From: Anaspis maculata
Taxonomy: Eukaryota; Arthropoda; Insecta; Coleoptera; Scraptiidae
DNA: 64,000 nt
Reading direction: 5' to 3'
Assembly: GCA_949128115.1 (NCBI GenBank)
Contig: OX421966.1
Location: forward strand, 49,783,416 to 49,847,415
The notes under the pieces are model-generated. The model did not search any database. It was not told where the DNA came from and was given only the letters and a program-made list of their open reading frames with translations. Positions within the stretch are counted from its first letter, which is position 1. Every line of letters starts with the position of its first letter. The position numbers and the translations under genes were made by a program. Below, piece by piece: positions 47,916-59,551 of this stretch.

Positions 47916-48905
47916 TGGCGGAAGAACCGTGCATCACGGTTTTAGGTAACAAAAGTTTCCACAAATCTCAAGCTGCATATCCACTACCACATTAAGCGGA
48001 ACAAAACAGAGTCATGGCTTGAGAAGAACATTATCTATTGTCAAGTAGGGACCTGGCTTTTTGAAAAGATATCCGATATCCACATAGGAGAACACCCCGA
48101 GGTCACCTTTTGATATACCAGCTTTGCAGCGGATCGGTTTTCAAATATAGATAGTACCTAAAGTTAAAAGACAAAAAACACGCAAATATAAATATTGCGC
48201 CTCTTTGGGCCATAAAGCGGGCACCTCGCATTTTTGATGAAACAAAGCTCTCCGACTACCACAACATCGAAGCGTTGTCGCAGGCTGGCTTTACGTGGAA
48301 TTGTGTTTAATTCCCTCGCCTGCCTGATGCCTTGAAATATAGCATCTGCGGAATGCCTTTGATAGATGGCGCCGCTTGGAGGACTCACATATCAGGAGTC
48401 CTCCTGGATGTACATTACCATGAGATCTCCGGGTGCTACAGCATTGGATGGTTTGACTGAATGCCTACGCATCGATGCGCCTCAATAGGGGCGAGACACG
48501 TGTCTGTGCAGTCTCGGTCCAACCGTTCGATGTTGTGGTCGTCGGAGAGGTCTGTCCCATTAGATAGTAAAGTACTGGAAGGGCTTTTTGGTGTCAGTTT
48601 GCCCTTTATTTCTGCAAAATAGTCAAAACCATTAGGTACCAATGTTAGAAATGTCACCTGTGGCGGCTCTTGATAATTTTTCTTTCAACTCTCTTAATTA
48701 CTTATAATGTACTGAATATCGGTGGTGTTGAAGGTATCAGTATCTATAAAAAAACCTCCGTATTATGATTTCTCCAGTTATATTTAGAACTCACGTTACC
48801 GCCTATAACCAGCAAATTCATAGTATCATGAGAAAATTACAGATAATAACTATCACAAAATGACAAAATTTAAAACCACAATGATTTCTGCTTTATGACA
48901 CATAC
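47916..48905. other. Region downstream of trehalase without recognised gene
   Basis: The left part continues the repeat interrupted by the MITE. 48200-48600 is more GC-rich and has short minus-strand frames (48164-48388, 48436-48657) of unknown nature. Confidence 0.35.
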
Positions 48906-48911
48906 TTTATT
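48906..48911 (-). terminator. Candidate trehalase polyadenylation signal
   Basis: AATAAA on the minus strand about 240 bp after the trehalase stop; another lies at 49030-49035. Either would give a short 3' UTR. Confidence 0.45.
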
Positions 48912-49149
48912 AATCATCACTCGTAATCTATACAAGCTTGCCTGCAATCATCGCACGCAATATTTACAATTTTAATCAATTATTACTACCGACCTATCAT
49001 TTAATAATACTAGACGTAAAGTGTAATAATTTATTATCATTACAATATCACAATTTGCGACAAATTTTGAAACACTGTAAGTACTTACAAGGAACTTTTC
49101 ACTTCACTGGTACGCGAATTCTCAAAATATTTGCCTAATAACTTTCTTA

Positions 49150-49683
49150 CTAACTTGTGTAGTAATAATCAATCAGCTGTAATGCGGCGCCGTTGGACCA
49201 TCCGAACCCGGACTGGACGGTGTACTCGCCGCCGGTGCCGTACTCTCCCGGGTTCACCGCGTCGTACTTTTCGAACATCTCGTTGAACTTGGTGTACCCC
49301 TTCTGGTTGGCTTGCACCCACCTCTGCGCGAACTCCTTGGCCAGCTCTTTGGCGTCCGGATCGCCCGTGCGTTCCAGGCCGAAGATGACGATCATCTGGA
49401 GGGGCGCCCAGGCGTTGGGGAAGTCCCACTGTTCGCCGTTGTGGAAGATCGAGGTCGGTATGCCGCCTTGGTAGTCGAGGATGCCTTGCGATCTGAGATA
49501 GGCCGCGGCACGCTTGCCCAAGACTTCGGCTTCGGCGGGGTCGTACGATTCGGTCCACAGCGGCGCGAAGTTGCTCGGGTAGAAATACTTGCGCGGCTGT
49601 TGCAGGTCATAGTTGAAGTCGTACCAGATGCCGTCCGTTTCGTCGTAGAAGACTTGGTGGATGGTTTTTTCCCATAGGCTGGC
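49150..49683 (-). CDS. Treh: Trehalase, second coding exon (C-terminal part)
   Basis: Residues 380-556 of a glycoside-hydrolase family 37 trehalase, which splits trehalose into two glucose units. The exon starts after the acceptor GTCCAAAG and continues in phase 0 from exon 1. It holds trehalase signature 2 (QWDFPNAWAP, residues 464-473), the catalytic base Glu 517 in MFEKYD, and a glycine motif EYGTGGEY where most insect enzymes have GGGGEY. The protein ends YYYTS with no membrane segment or GPI signal, so it is the soluble secreted form (Tre-1 type). The stop is TAG at 49152-49150. The exon is markedly more GC-rich than the flanks. Confidence 0.95.
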   Translation of the reverse strand, partial: ASLWEKTIHQVFYDETDGIWYDFNYDLQQPRKYFYPSNFAPLWTESYDPAEAEVLGKRAAAYLRSQGILDYQGGIPTSIFHNGEQWDFPNAWAPLQMIVIFGLERTGDPDAKELAKEFAQRWVQANQKGYTKFNEMFEKYDAVNPGEYGTGGEYTVQSGFGWSNGAALQLIDYYYTS

Positions 49684-50260
49684 CTTTGGACAAAAATATT
49701 TTTTTCAACAGGTGGCATTTTGTCTCAGCAGGATATTATTAGAATTGACTTATTGGTCAGATTTAGATACGTGAGCGTGGTGGAGGTGGAAGTTGAAAAA
49801 GTAGGAATGGGAGCATCTTTCACATCGGAATATACTTGCCTAGATATTGCAAATTTGAGTACAGACTTTATACAAGAAAACTAATTTGATGCTCATTACT
49901 CGGCACAAATCAGATAATGATATCAGTGCCAAAGAAGTAGGTAACTACCTATTTAAATCATGGATGAGAACATTTTATTGCTGTTACAAATTGAAACCTT
50001 CTATATAATTGAATCTACGTACACTGGAGGCTGAGATAAAGATTTGGAAACGCGAATGTGATCGTGATCTCCAGAAACTAAACTGGTACTGGTATGAAAC
50101 TTTATATATCTTGCAGGGTACAGAGTGTCTCAAAAAAAGTTTCAAATTTTTTTGGCATCCTGTATTTAAATATTGGAAATGATGCGGTTTATTTTTTTGA
50201 GTCCGAATAATATTATTTGATATTTGAGTATGGTCATTTTCAAAGCTCCTACCCCAGAAT

Positions 50261-50668
50261 GGAGTACTTGCCAAAAAGAAATTTATTAGCTCAATCGATA
50301 GTAAGTACATAGATATGGTTAACAATAATGTACTCGTATTTTTTCTTTTTCCTAAATTCCCAAAATTGCAGTCTTAAGTGTATTTCAAAAATATATTTGT
50401 GACGGCACAAATATACTAAAAACTAAACAAACAGCACTGTCAGATTGAAAACTCAAAACTGTCAGAGTTTTGCCCACTGAACCCCCCCCTGAAACCCCAC
50501 CAAAGTTTTCCTACTGCTACCAGCCCTTTGACAAAAAATATCGAAAAAAATCTTACTAACCAAAGGATATATTTTCGGAAAATTTCCAGGGAATAGTCTT
50601 TATCTTTAATACTCTCCTTGATGATTAAAAGTATTTTCAGTCAAAGCTATTTCATTGGCAAGTACCCC
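50261..50668. mobile_element. 408-bp TIR element, ISL2EU-like (copy B)
   Basis: Ends GGAGTACTTGCC and GGCAAGTACCCC with AT at both flanks (50259-50260 and 50669-50670). Same family and orientation as 46879-47913 but lacking most of its interior. It lies in the trehalase intron. Confidence 0.8.
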
Positions 50669-50672
50669 ATTC

Positions 50673-51585
50673 TTGCCACCGACTTCTTTCCCAGGAAAAC
50701 GCCGAAACAGGCAGATTTTGATCTTGAGGGCCCTAGGACGCGTATTGCCGCATTTTCATCTTCAATTTCTCCGCCCCTACCCCTTTGTGCTATATCAAAT
50801 TGAAGGTATTCTAATCCTCATTCTGATAAGCATATTTCAATTTTTTTCAGATCACTCCCCGAATCCTTCTCAACATTCTCCCATTGCTGTAAGAAAGCTT
50901 TCTCCCTAGGGTACTTCCCGATTGTTAGGAAAAGATGTTCTAGCGAAACAGGTCAATTTAAATTTTGAGGAGGGCCATCTAACGCACGTGTTGCCATATT
51001 TTTATCTTCATTCCCTTCGGCCCCACCTTACCTTACTCTAGAATTTCAACAGAACAGCATTAGCTTGAAAGATTTTTTTCATCTTGTACTTATCTGGTGA
51101 TACATCCAATTGAAAGTGATAAATTCTCTTTCTGTCAAACATATTTTTCACATTTCAAAGCCATCCCCCAGTACATTTGAAGTAGGGTAGGGTGGGAACA
51201 AAGGGGTTCAGATGAAAATGTGGCAATAAGTGTTCAAGATGTCTTTCTTGAATAAAAATCGACCTGCTTTTGCTAGAAAAATCTATTCTTATGAATCGGG
51301 CATTACTAGGGGAAACATTTTTCTTGAATTACCAATTAGATAATTTTTAGAAGGATTCGAAGAGTGCTCTGAAGAAATTGGAATATGTTTGTTCTAATGA
51401 CAATCTTAATACTTTCAATTTGATGTATCACAAGAAGATAGGTGATGTTATTTGAAATTTTAAAGTAGGGTTGGGTGGAGGCGAATGGGTTGAGGATAAA
51501 ACTTCGACAATACGTGTCCCAAAAGTTCCCCTTAAGATAAAAGTCGACCTGTTTCGGCATTTTCCTGGAAAAAATTTGGTGGCAA
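50673..51585. repeat. 0.9-kb fold-back in the trehalase intron
   Basis: TTGCCACC at the left and GGTGGCAA at the right bound inverted arms with CGCCGAAACAGG/CCTGTTTCGGC; symmetry is about 51129. Each arm consists of two diverged direct units about 250 bp apart. It directly abuts the MITE on its left. Confidence 0.8.
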
Positions 51586-52881
51586 AAAATCCGAGGTGGG
51601 AAGTTTAAAAATGAACAGCCTGATCATAATCAAATATCAGATAATATCATTTGAACTCGAAAGAAGAAACTGCATCATTTCTAATATTTAAAAGTCTACT
51701 AAGGTCTCGATTTCCTCCTGGGATTTTATCCAGTTAATATCGGGAATTCTTTTCCTTTGACTGGCAGTTATTTTCGAAATAAAACAATTTGATTGGAAAA
51801 CGTTAGGTTTTTAGAAGAACGTCCGGTTTGATCTCGCGAAACTAATAATTCTGTTCAAGCGTTCAGTCAAAGTTCATAGATGTAGCCTGCTCGATATATA
51901 AAATTAGGAATCTATTAGAAGCTGGGTTATGTTACTTGAATACTTAACGACACGACGTTTGGGAACTTTGTACAATGAATTGTTCGGGCTCTGGTTGACT
52001 CAACTGTGCGATATTTAATTATAGGGAGCTGTAATTATTTCGAAGCCTTGCTGCGTCATTTCGATGGCGAGTACCTGATAGATTAAGCAATGCTTGGTTT
52101 GCTCGAAACACGAAACAGATTCGTTCATACGAGGCGTGATCAAAAAGTTTTCACATGAGAACCTTGTATCTGACTTGAGTAATTGCTTCGCGTACACCAT
52201 TGGCTCAGAAGTTTTTGGAAGAGTGAAAATGGGCTTAACATTTCCGGTTATTATACACACTGGCGTTCGCGATATCCTTCTAAGAATTCAAGAACAATTC
52301 CCGGTTAAAAATAAGTTGACTTTCATAAAGACTGACAAAGACATTCATAAAATAATTGCATTGCGTCGTTTTCAAAAAAAGTGTCATTTTTAATTTAGGT
52401 AGGTATCCCTATTTCTGAAATAAACAATTTGAATTGTTGATTTTTTCTCACAACTCGTTCTTTCAACTTCAAAACAAAGTGTCCTGACACCCACCTCAAA
52501 ATGTTTCAAAAATTTGTAATTACATAACATGCGGTCAGACTGAATTTTTATCCGTAGATGGCAGTAAAATAATTTGCAATGTTTCAAAATATTGTGATTG
52601 ATAACTTTAGAATGAGTCAAAGTAGAAGGAAATGGCGAAAGATATAGGAATCAGATAAAAACTAGCGATCGAACAATATTGTAGAATATATAGGTTTCTG
52701 AGAAAAATATATTTCAAGTATCATGCCGCCCAGCGTCGGTGAAATAAGATTATTGAATGGTGATAATTTCCGAACAAGATCGAGATTTAAACTATGCCTA
52801 AGGTGCAAAAAATATATTTCCTTTTTCCTCTATGTGTCTTATCATTTGTTGAGTTTGATGAGTTTGAATGTGTCCATAGAT
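51586..52881. other. Unassigned intronic sequence
   Basis: AT-rich. A 99-codon plus frame (52094-52393) and its minus-strand shadow show no known domain. Nothing else recognised. Confidence 0.4.
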
Positions 52882-54468
52882 AGCCCAGGCGCCAGGGAAA
52901 ACAATAAGGAAATAATTGTTTCCTGGCTGGAAACTAGCTTGAAACGATCTGTGTAGCTCAGGTTTTGACATACTAGTTTCCCCCCTTTCGGAAATGTCGG
53001 CGTCATGTCGCCATCATCAACAAGAAGTGCACCAGCGTGATTTTTGTCGAATATCTTAATTTTGGGTCATCTGACAGCAAAAGATGTGAGGAGTCATTTT
53101 GAAGCCTATGAAATTCCCTACAGTTTGGTTTTTCAATCAATTCTCTGTGACCTATGGTCTTTGAGATAGAGCTTCTGGAAGCGAGAGTCATTGTCGTGAA
53201 AGCTCCATGGCCACTTGACTCGAAAAACTAAAATGTCGATGTGACAAAAAAAAATTCATAATGAGATTACTCGAGAATTATTCATGCTATAGTTGCGGTG
53301 ATGGTCTTAAACTCTTCCACTTGAACCGTAGATTACGAATATCAAAAAGTCAAAAACGTCACATTGTACATATACAGGGTGTACTACGGGAATCAAATCA
53401 AAACAGAAAAATTTGACATATTTCTTCGATATGGCCTATGCGAAACTTTAAGCACTTATTACGAGTCCAATATCAATATGCATTGCTCTGTAAGCTTCAC
53501 TTGATACACTTAAGAAGTGGTCAACTCACAGCCTTCCTGTAAAATGTTTTGAAGGCCCTCTGAAATCATCAAAATTTACAGTAGCAAGAAGTGTATGTAA
53601 CAGTATATTAAATACCAAGGAACCAAAGTGAATTTTTGATCCCTTGGGTGAAGTTTGTTGCTCGAGGGCCCTTTGGGCCCAAATCCCCAAATCAAAAATT
53701 TACTTTGGTCCCCTGGTATATAATATACTGTTATATACATTCCTTGGTACTGAATTTTCAGTATTTTGATGATTTCAGAGGGCCTTCAAAACATTTTACA
53801 GTAAAGCTGTGAGCTGATCACTTCTTTAGTGTATTAAGTGAAGCTCATAGAGCAAATCCATATTGATATTGGACTCGTGTTAGGTGCTTAGAGTGTCGCA
53901 TATAGGCTAAATCGAAGAAATATGTAAAATTTCTCTAATCTGATTTGATTCCCTCAGTACACCCTGTATATGTACAAAGTGACGTTTTTGACTTTTCTAT
54001 ATTCGTTATCAACGGTTCAAGAGTAATAGTTAAAGACCATCACCGCAACTATAGCATGAAGGATTCTCGAGAAATCTCATTTTGAAATTTTTTTGTCACA
54101 TCGACATTTTAGTTTTTTGAGTCAAGTGGCCATGGAGCTTTTATGACAATGCCTCTCGCGTCCAGAAGCTCTATCTCAAAAACCATAGGTCGCAGAAATG
54201 TCATTTAAAAACTATTCCATAGGGAATTTCATTGGTTTCAAAATGACTCCTCACATCTTTTGCTGTCAGATGGCCTAAAATCAAGATATTCGGCAAAAAC
54301 CACGCTGGTGCACTTCTTGTTGATGATGGCGACATGACGCCGACATTTCCGAAAGGGGGGAAATTAGTATGTCAAAACCTGAGCCACACAGATCGTTTTA
54401 AGCTAGTTTCCAGCCAGGAAACAATTATTTCCTTATTGAGCTGATTTTTGCTCCCTGGCGCCTGGGCT
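52882..54468. repeat. 1.6-kb fold-back in the trehalase intron
   Basis: AGCCCAGGCGCCAGGG at 52882-52897 is matched inverted at 54453-54468, and the arms stay paired to the centre near 53675. Arms of ~790 bp are about 85-90 percent identical by eye. Blocks such as TGTCGCCATCATCAACAAGA are conserved. No coding capacity. Confidence 0.9.
53375..53966. mobile_element. Inner TIR element with CAGGGTGTAC ends and TA flanks
   Basis: Inside the palindrome, TA|CAGGGTGTAC...GTACACCCTG|TA marks a 592-bp unit with the CAGGGTG ends and TA dinucleotides common in Tc1/mariner-like MITEs. Because the surrounding arms are also inverted, it may instead be an internal boundary of the larger palindrome. Confidence 0.45.
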
Positions 54469-55350
54469 AAGAGGCCAATAGATTAATGTTATATCCATCA
54501 ACCAGTGAAGGTGTCCTATCGCATTCAAATTCTGATTAAGGCGATTTCAACACTCTTAGGCGCTCCATCCTCGATTAATATGAAGAGGAGCACAAAGGAT
54601 GGAATCCTGATATTGGATACATCGAGGGATACATATTGAGCATGCGGTTCACAAGGCGGGAGAAGTGACTTAATTCAAATCAGTGAATTAAATTGAGATA
54701 TAATAAGTTGCCTGCCCATCCAGGGACTAACGCCAATAACTGGATAAATTTCAGTGTAAAAAAATACTCCGCTGCAAAGCTGGAATCGGAAACTGCTTTT
54801 ATAGATAGTGTGGTTTCATCTGACTGGCCGATGTCGAAAGATTGGGATGGCGTATATTTAAATGTTGACTCAATGCTTGAATCCGAAAATTGACAAGTTC
54901 ATGACAGGTGTTTCCCAACTTTTGGCCGCCACCATGAAATGAGTTCAATTGGCCTACACGAGGGAAATAAAACATATAAGTCCAGCATTTTTTTGCGGTG
55001 AGTGGGTATCCGTGTAGTCACTGGCAGTTCCTCCTTAGCGCCGCCTCAGTACTCTGAAAGCGGCGCCGGGTGATTTACACACCACCCACCATTCTATGGA
55101 CGCATCAACAGCGAGGTTATCAACACCCTTTCTTCTGTGTCCTTCTCGTTTCACCCTTTTCTCCTTAATATGACTGCACGGCAGTACACCCCAAGGTACT
55201 AGAGAGCGCATGATAATTTCCACCTGGACCGAGCCGGATTCGAAGCCACTATCTTTGGAATTGCTTCCAAAGACGGAGTCCCCGAGTTATCTAGTTCTCT
55301 CCCCTACAATTATGATGATCATTTTAAACTGAACCGTCTGAATTTCTCAC
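54469..55350. other. Unassigned intronic sequence next to exon 1
   Basis: No recognised element. Short frames (54693-54893 plus, 55035-55223 minus) have no known domain. Confidence 0.4.
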
Positions 55351-56487
55351 CTTTTCCGACCAGAAAATGGCCTTTTCGTAATTGTTGATCTGTACGTAAA
55401 ACTGAGACAGAATCCTGAAGTCCGCGCACAGGAACGAGTTCAGGTCCGCCGGAATAATCTTGCGGGTCTTCACGTGGGAAATGTTGGCCGAATTTCCACC
55501 CCGATCGTCCACGATCCAGCGCGACGAAAAGTCCCATCCGCTTTCGGCTCCGCTCTTCAAGTTGGCCCACAGGGTCTTCTTATCCTTGTCGGCCGCAAAA
55601 AACTCGGCGGTTTCCACGTCTTCTCTGTACGACTCGGGCCTGGGAGACCCGCTCTCGGAGTCGTAATGCGCCACGGTGTACGTCACGCCGTTCTTTTCTA
55701 CATCGATGGTTTTCTTGTCGAGCCAGTACTGCAATTCTTTGTCTATCAGCTCGATGTTAGCTTCGAGGAACTCGGTTGAGTTGGTGTAGTCGATGTAGGC
55801 TTTGACCATCATGGTCAGCAGCGGCGGTTGAGATCGGTTCAGGTAATAAACTCTGGCTCCGTTCGGGACGAACCCGTACCTGTCGACCAAAGACAGGAAG
55901 TTCTCCAGCATTCCCTTGACTGTTTCCGGCATTTCGCTCAAGAGCAACCCCTGGACGATCCAGTACGAATCCCAGTAGTAAAACTCGCGGAAGCGTCCGC
56001 CAGGCACGATAAACCCGTTCTTGACCGGGATCAACGAGTACTGGTCTTCGTTTTGGAACACGACATCTTTGACTATCCTGGCGAGCTGGGGCCAGATGTT
56101 GATGAGGTTGGTGGTGAACTCGCGGATCGTTTCGTCCTTGACTCTGGACGGCAGCCTGGGGTTTTGCGGGAAATCCGTCGGGACCCAGTCGTCCAGTTCG
56201 TCTCCGTCGGCGAAGTTTTCGCTGACGAACTTTTTGACTTGTGCCGGGGTGGGGTTGTTGTTGGTAGAGTTCATGAAGGCGTCGAAATTTGCGAGGGTTT
56301 TTTCAGGCGGGTTGAGTTGGCGTTGGTCGACGAAGGTTTTGGAATCGTTGAAGACGCGCGCCAGTTGGATGGTGTCCAAGAGTTGACCTTGGCAGTAGAC
56401 TTTGCTGTCGCATGATGGGAGGTCTTGACAGGTAGTGGCAGCGGTGATGGTCAAGATTGCCAAGGTGGTGAACACGAGACGCAGCAT
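55351..56487 (-). CDS. Treh: Trehalase, first coding exon (N-terminal part)
   Basis: Residues 1-379 of a 556-residue secreted trehalase. A hydrophobic signal peptide covers residues 1-20 (cleavage likely near TTCQD). Signature 1 (PGGRFREFYYWDSY) is at 162-175. The RPESYREDVETAEFFAADK region (284-302) and ESGWDFSSRW (315-324), with catalytic acid Asp 319, follow. Several N-glycosylation sequons are present (for example NDS 47, NST 73, NRS 217, NST 236). The exon ends ...WSEK at a GTGAGA donor and joins exon 2 in phase 0; reading on past the donor reaches a stop after eight codons. The ATG at 56487-56485 is the only start that gives a signal peptide. Length and motifs match insect Tre-1. Confidence 0.95.
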
Positions 56488-56506
56488 GATTCACCTGGAA
56501 AAAATT
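56488..56506 (-). promoter_or_regulatory. Possible 5'-UTR splice acceptor before the trehalase start
   Basis: AAGAATTTTTTCCAG|GTGAATCATG: a pyrimidine-rich run and AG end seven bases before the ATG. It suggests that the first exon(s) and promoter lie further upstream, possibly beyond the adjacent fold-back. Confidence 0.4.
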
Positions 56507-56587
56507 CTTGTTCAGTTTTGTTGGATTTGATAGAACATCTCTGCGTACAGGGCATCCCAAAATTCAGTTTTATATAATAACCCTCTA

Positions 56588-59194
56588 TAGTACGTATGAA
56601 TCCATAGTTGGGAGTTACCATGCCTGTAAAAGTTTGACCACCCTTTCAAATTTGTTCTTTGAGACCCTTGAAGACATTTAAGAAGGGTGGCCAAAGTGAG
56701 TCTCTGGGAAGTTTTCTGCAGGACACCAGAAAGAAGATGGCGGCTCAAAAATATTGGAAACAATTATAACTCGGCCTTTAGTTGACCTACGAATGAAATT
56801 TCAAGAGTTAGATTTATGTTTACCCTTTAGTTGAAAAGCATAATTATATAAAAAAAAAATGTAGGGTAACAGCACCAGTAAATGAGGTGACTACATTTTT
56901 TTCCAATATTTTGCAACGTTTTTTTCTCGACTGCACTGACTGCATCTTATGTAATGTACAATTGTTTTTCAAGGTCTTTGAAGGCAATTTAGACATTTAG
57001 ACAGGTGGCCAAAGTGAGTTACCGGAAAGTTTAACACAAGGCCCCGAAGACAAGATGGGCGACAAAAATATCGAAATTACATATTATAATTCGGCTAATA
57101 TTTTATATTCGACCTACAAATGAAATGGAAACGATCATGAATGTTTTATCTTTTGTTGATGAACATGATAATTACTTAAAACTCTCAATGTAGGGTAACA
57201 GCACCAGTGGGTAATGAATGATAAATTTCTAAAAAAAAGTCAAGTTTTTTGCAATTTTTTTTGAGCAATTTGAATCAGAGTAACTCGGGTCCTTTCGACT
57301 CTAAAATGAATACAGCTATTAGCCATTGCATCCACGGATTGCTGTATCTCTTCAGTAATGAATAGGGTAATGAATAAATCTCGGAATAGATATTGTCACG
57401 ATGTCTGAAATTAATTCGAAAGTGCAGGAAAGCCAAAAAACAATGGATTGAGGAGATGTGTAAAGAAGTGGAAGATAAGTGAGAAGTAGGGAAAACTGAC
57501 TTATATCAGGGATATCGAGCCAAGTAACACTGACATCAGAAACGAGGCGGAAGATATTTTGAGCGAAAATAAAGAAAAAGCAGAGCAGACAGGTGAAAGG
57601 GATACAACTTGCGATGGGAAAATTATATGGGGGACAAAAAGAGTTAGAAAATGCATTAGTAGGTACTGGAAAAAGTAAGAAAAAAGGAGTTTATGAAAAA
57701 CAGTGAAGAAAAGAAATAATGGAATAGTAGGATACCTTTTGGGACACAAAGGACTAGTTCAAGATGTACTTCAGGCGGGGGGGATGAAGAGGAACAGAGG
57801 TAGACCCAGGTAAGATCACTGCTCCTAGACAAGCAATTGGGGATGTAGGATACTTGATATTTGACCTTCAGGGGAATATGTAGGTTAGCACATGATAGGA
57901 AGGGATGGAGGTACGCATGCAACTAGTCTTAGAATGAGAACTTGGTGATTTTGATAATGATAATGATGTCTGTCTTGATCCCCTCGTGCTATAAAACGAG
58001 CGTTTAGTTTAGTTTCAATCATTTGTTATTTGGTTGAAGATTTTGTTCACTTGTAGCTGATAATAATAATAATTTCATTCTTGTTCACGTATGACAAGAA
58101 ATATCTGACTTGTGTGATTTCATAATTCTGTGTACATGGCGTATAAGCCGATAGTCTAGTTATTGTTATTTCCAATCCCGACATTTTTTATGCATGCATG
58201 CGGTCATTTCCGAGGGAAGAAGGAAGAACGCTCCAAGTATTGAGAAAAAATGCGGAATGCGATCATTTACTGGTGCTGTTACTCTACATGCAGATTTTGA
58301 AATTACCTTTATTCATAAGCAAGAGATAAAACAATAAATAATCAGACTAATTGCGATAAGTATATATCGTTTAATGGATAATCGTTTGAATTTTATTCGT
58401 AGGTCGAATATAAGCCGACTTAACTATAATCCGATAGTTTTGACCGCCATCTTGTTCTCGGGATTCTGCAGGGAACTTCCCCGAGACTCACTTTGGCCCT
58501 AGGCAGGACAGAGATACACTAGGTTCAATCAGTACATTGCAAAAAACTCGATTTATTTAGAATTTGATCATTTACTACTGGTGCTGTAACCCTACATTAA
58601 GAGTTTCAAGTAATTATTATGTTCATCAAGGAAAAGTAAAATACTGATGTAATCGTTTCCATTTTATTTGTAGGTCAAATATAAGATATAAGCCGAATTA
58701 TAATAATTAATTTCGATATTTTTGTCGGTCATTTTGTCTTCGGGGCCTTGTGTTAAACTTCCCGGTGGCTCAGTTTGGCCACCTGTCTAAATTACCTCCA
58801 AAGGCCCTAAAAAACAATTATATACATTACCTTAGGCGCAGTCAGTGCAGTCGAGAAAAAAGATACAAAATATCGGGAAAAAGTTCCCTCATTTACTGGT
58901 GCTGTTACCCTACATTATTTTTTTAATTATCTATGTTCTTCAACAAAAGGGTGAACATAAATAACCGTCGAAATTTCATTCGTAGGTCAACTAATGGCCG
59001 AGTTATAATTCTTTCCGATATTTTTGAGCCGCCATCTTGTTTCCGGTGTCCTGCAGGAAACTTCCCAGAGACTCACTTTGGCCACCCTTCTTAAATGTTT
59101 CTAAGGGTCTCAAAGAACAAATTTGAAAGGGTGGCCAAACTTTTACAGACATGGTAACTCCCAACTATAATAACACCAAGATTCATACGTACTA
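56588..59194. repeat. 2.6-kb fold-back directly upstream of trehalase
   Basis: TAGTACGTATGAAT at 56588-56601 is matched inverted at 59181-59194. The arms are made of ~310-bp direct units ending in the block TAGGGTAACAGCACCAGT: two units in the left arm (56588-56885, 56890-57195) and three in the right (58260-58575, 58580-58890, 58895-59194). A unique centre covers 57230-58255. Outer units are the best conserved. This matches the classical fold-back plan. Short frames in the centre (57501-57922 minus) are not recognised. Confidence 0.88.
56734..56744 (+). promoter_or_regulatory. YY1/PHO-like motif AAGATGGCGGC in fold-back arm
   Basis: AAGATGGCGGC is a full-length YY1-type site. Inverted copies lie at 59028-59038 (complete) and 58443-58453 (one change). 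Two other units carry degraded versions. It is about 250 bp upstream of the trehalase start codon. Confidence 0.35.
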
Positions 59195-59551
59195 CTAAAC
59201 TTTTTCACTCGAAATATGCACTCATTTCATTTTTTTTCCGTGAAATATCTCAACACTGGGTTGAAGGTATTGAGCTCTGATTTGGTTCTATTACATATCA
59301 TAATGTTCTGGACCATTTGACATTATTCACCTTCCAATTTGTTGGATTTCAACTAAATCAAATAAGCGGTTTTGAAGTTGAGGGGTGGAAAAAAACACGA
59401 AAAAAAAATCGGTTGTGTCACTCCAAAACTTTCCCGACGAGTAGCAAGGAATAGATTGAAATTTTATTAGGAGACGTCCCTTCGGGTGGGAAGTTAGAGA
59501 AAAAGATTGGAGAATTGAGATATTTTCTTTACCTATAATAATGGATTCATT
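59195..59551. other. Unassigned sequence
   Basis: Nothing recognised between the fold-back and the direct repeats that follow. Confidence 0.4.

Larger units (their letters stand above)
49684..55350 (-). other. Trehalase intron (5.7 kb) loaded with mobile DNA
   Basis: The donor is AAAAG|GTGAGA at 55351/55350 and the acceptor CCAAAG| at 49684/49683; phase 0. It holds a MITE (50261-50668), two fold-backs (50673-51585 and 52882-54468) and otherwise unassigned AT-rich sequence. The short frames inside it are not exons. Confidence 0.9.

Noticed and set aside
52094..52393. 99-codon frame as an extra trehalase exon
   Set aside because: It is on the opposite strand and trehalase is complete without it.
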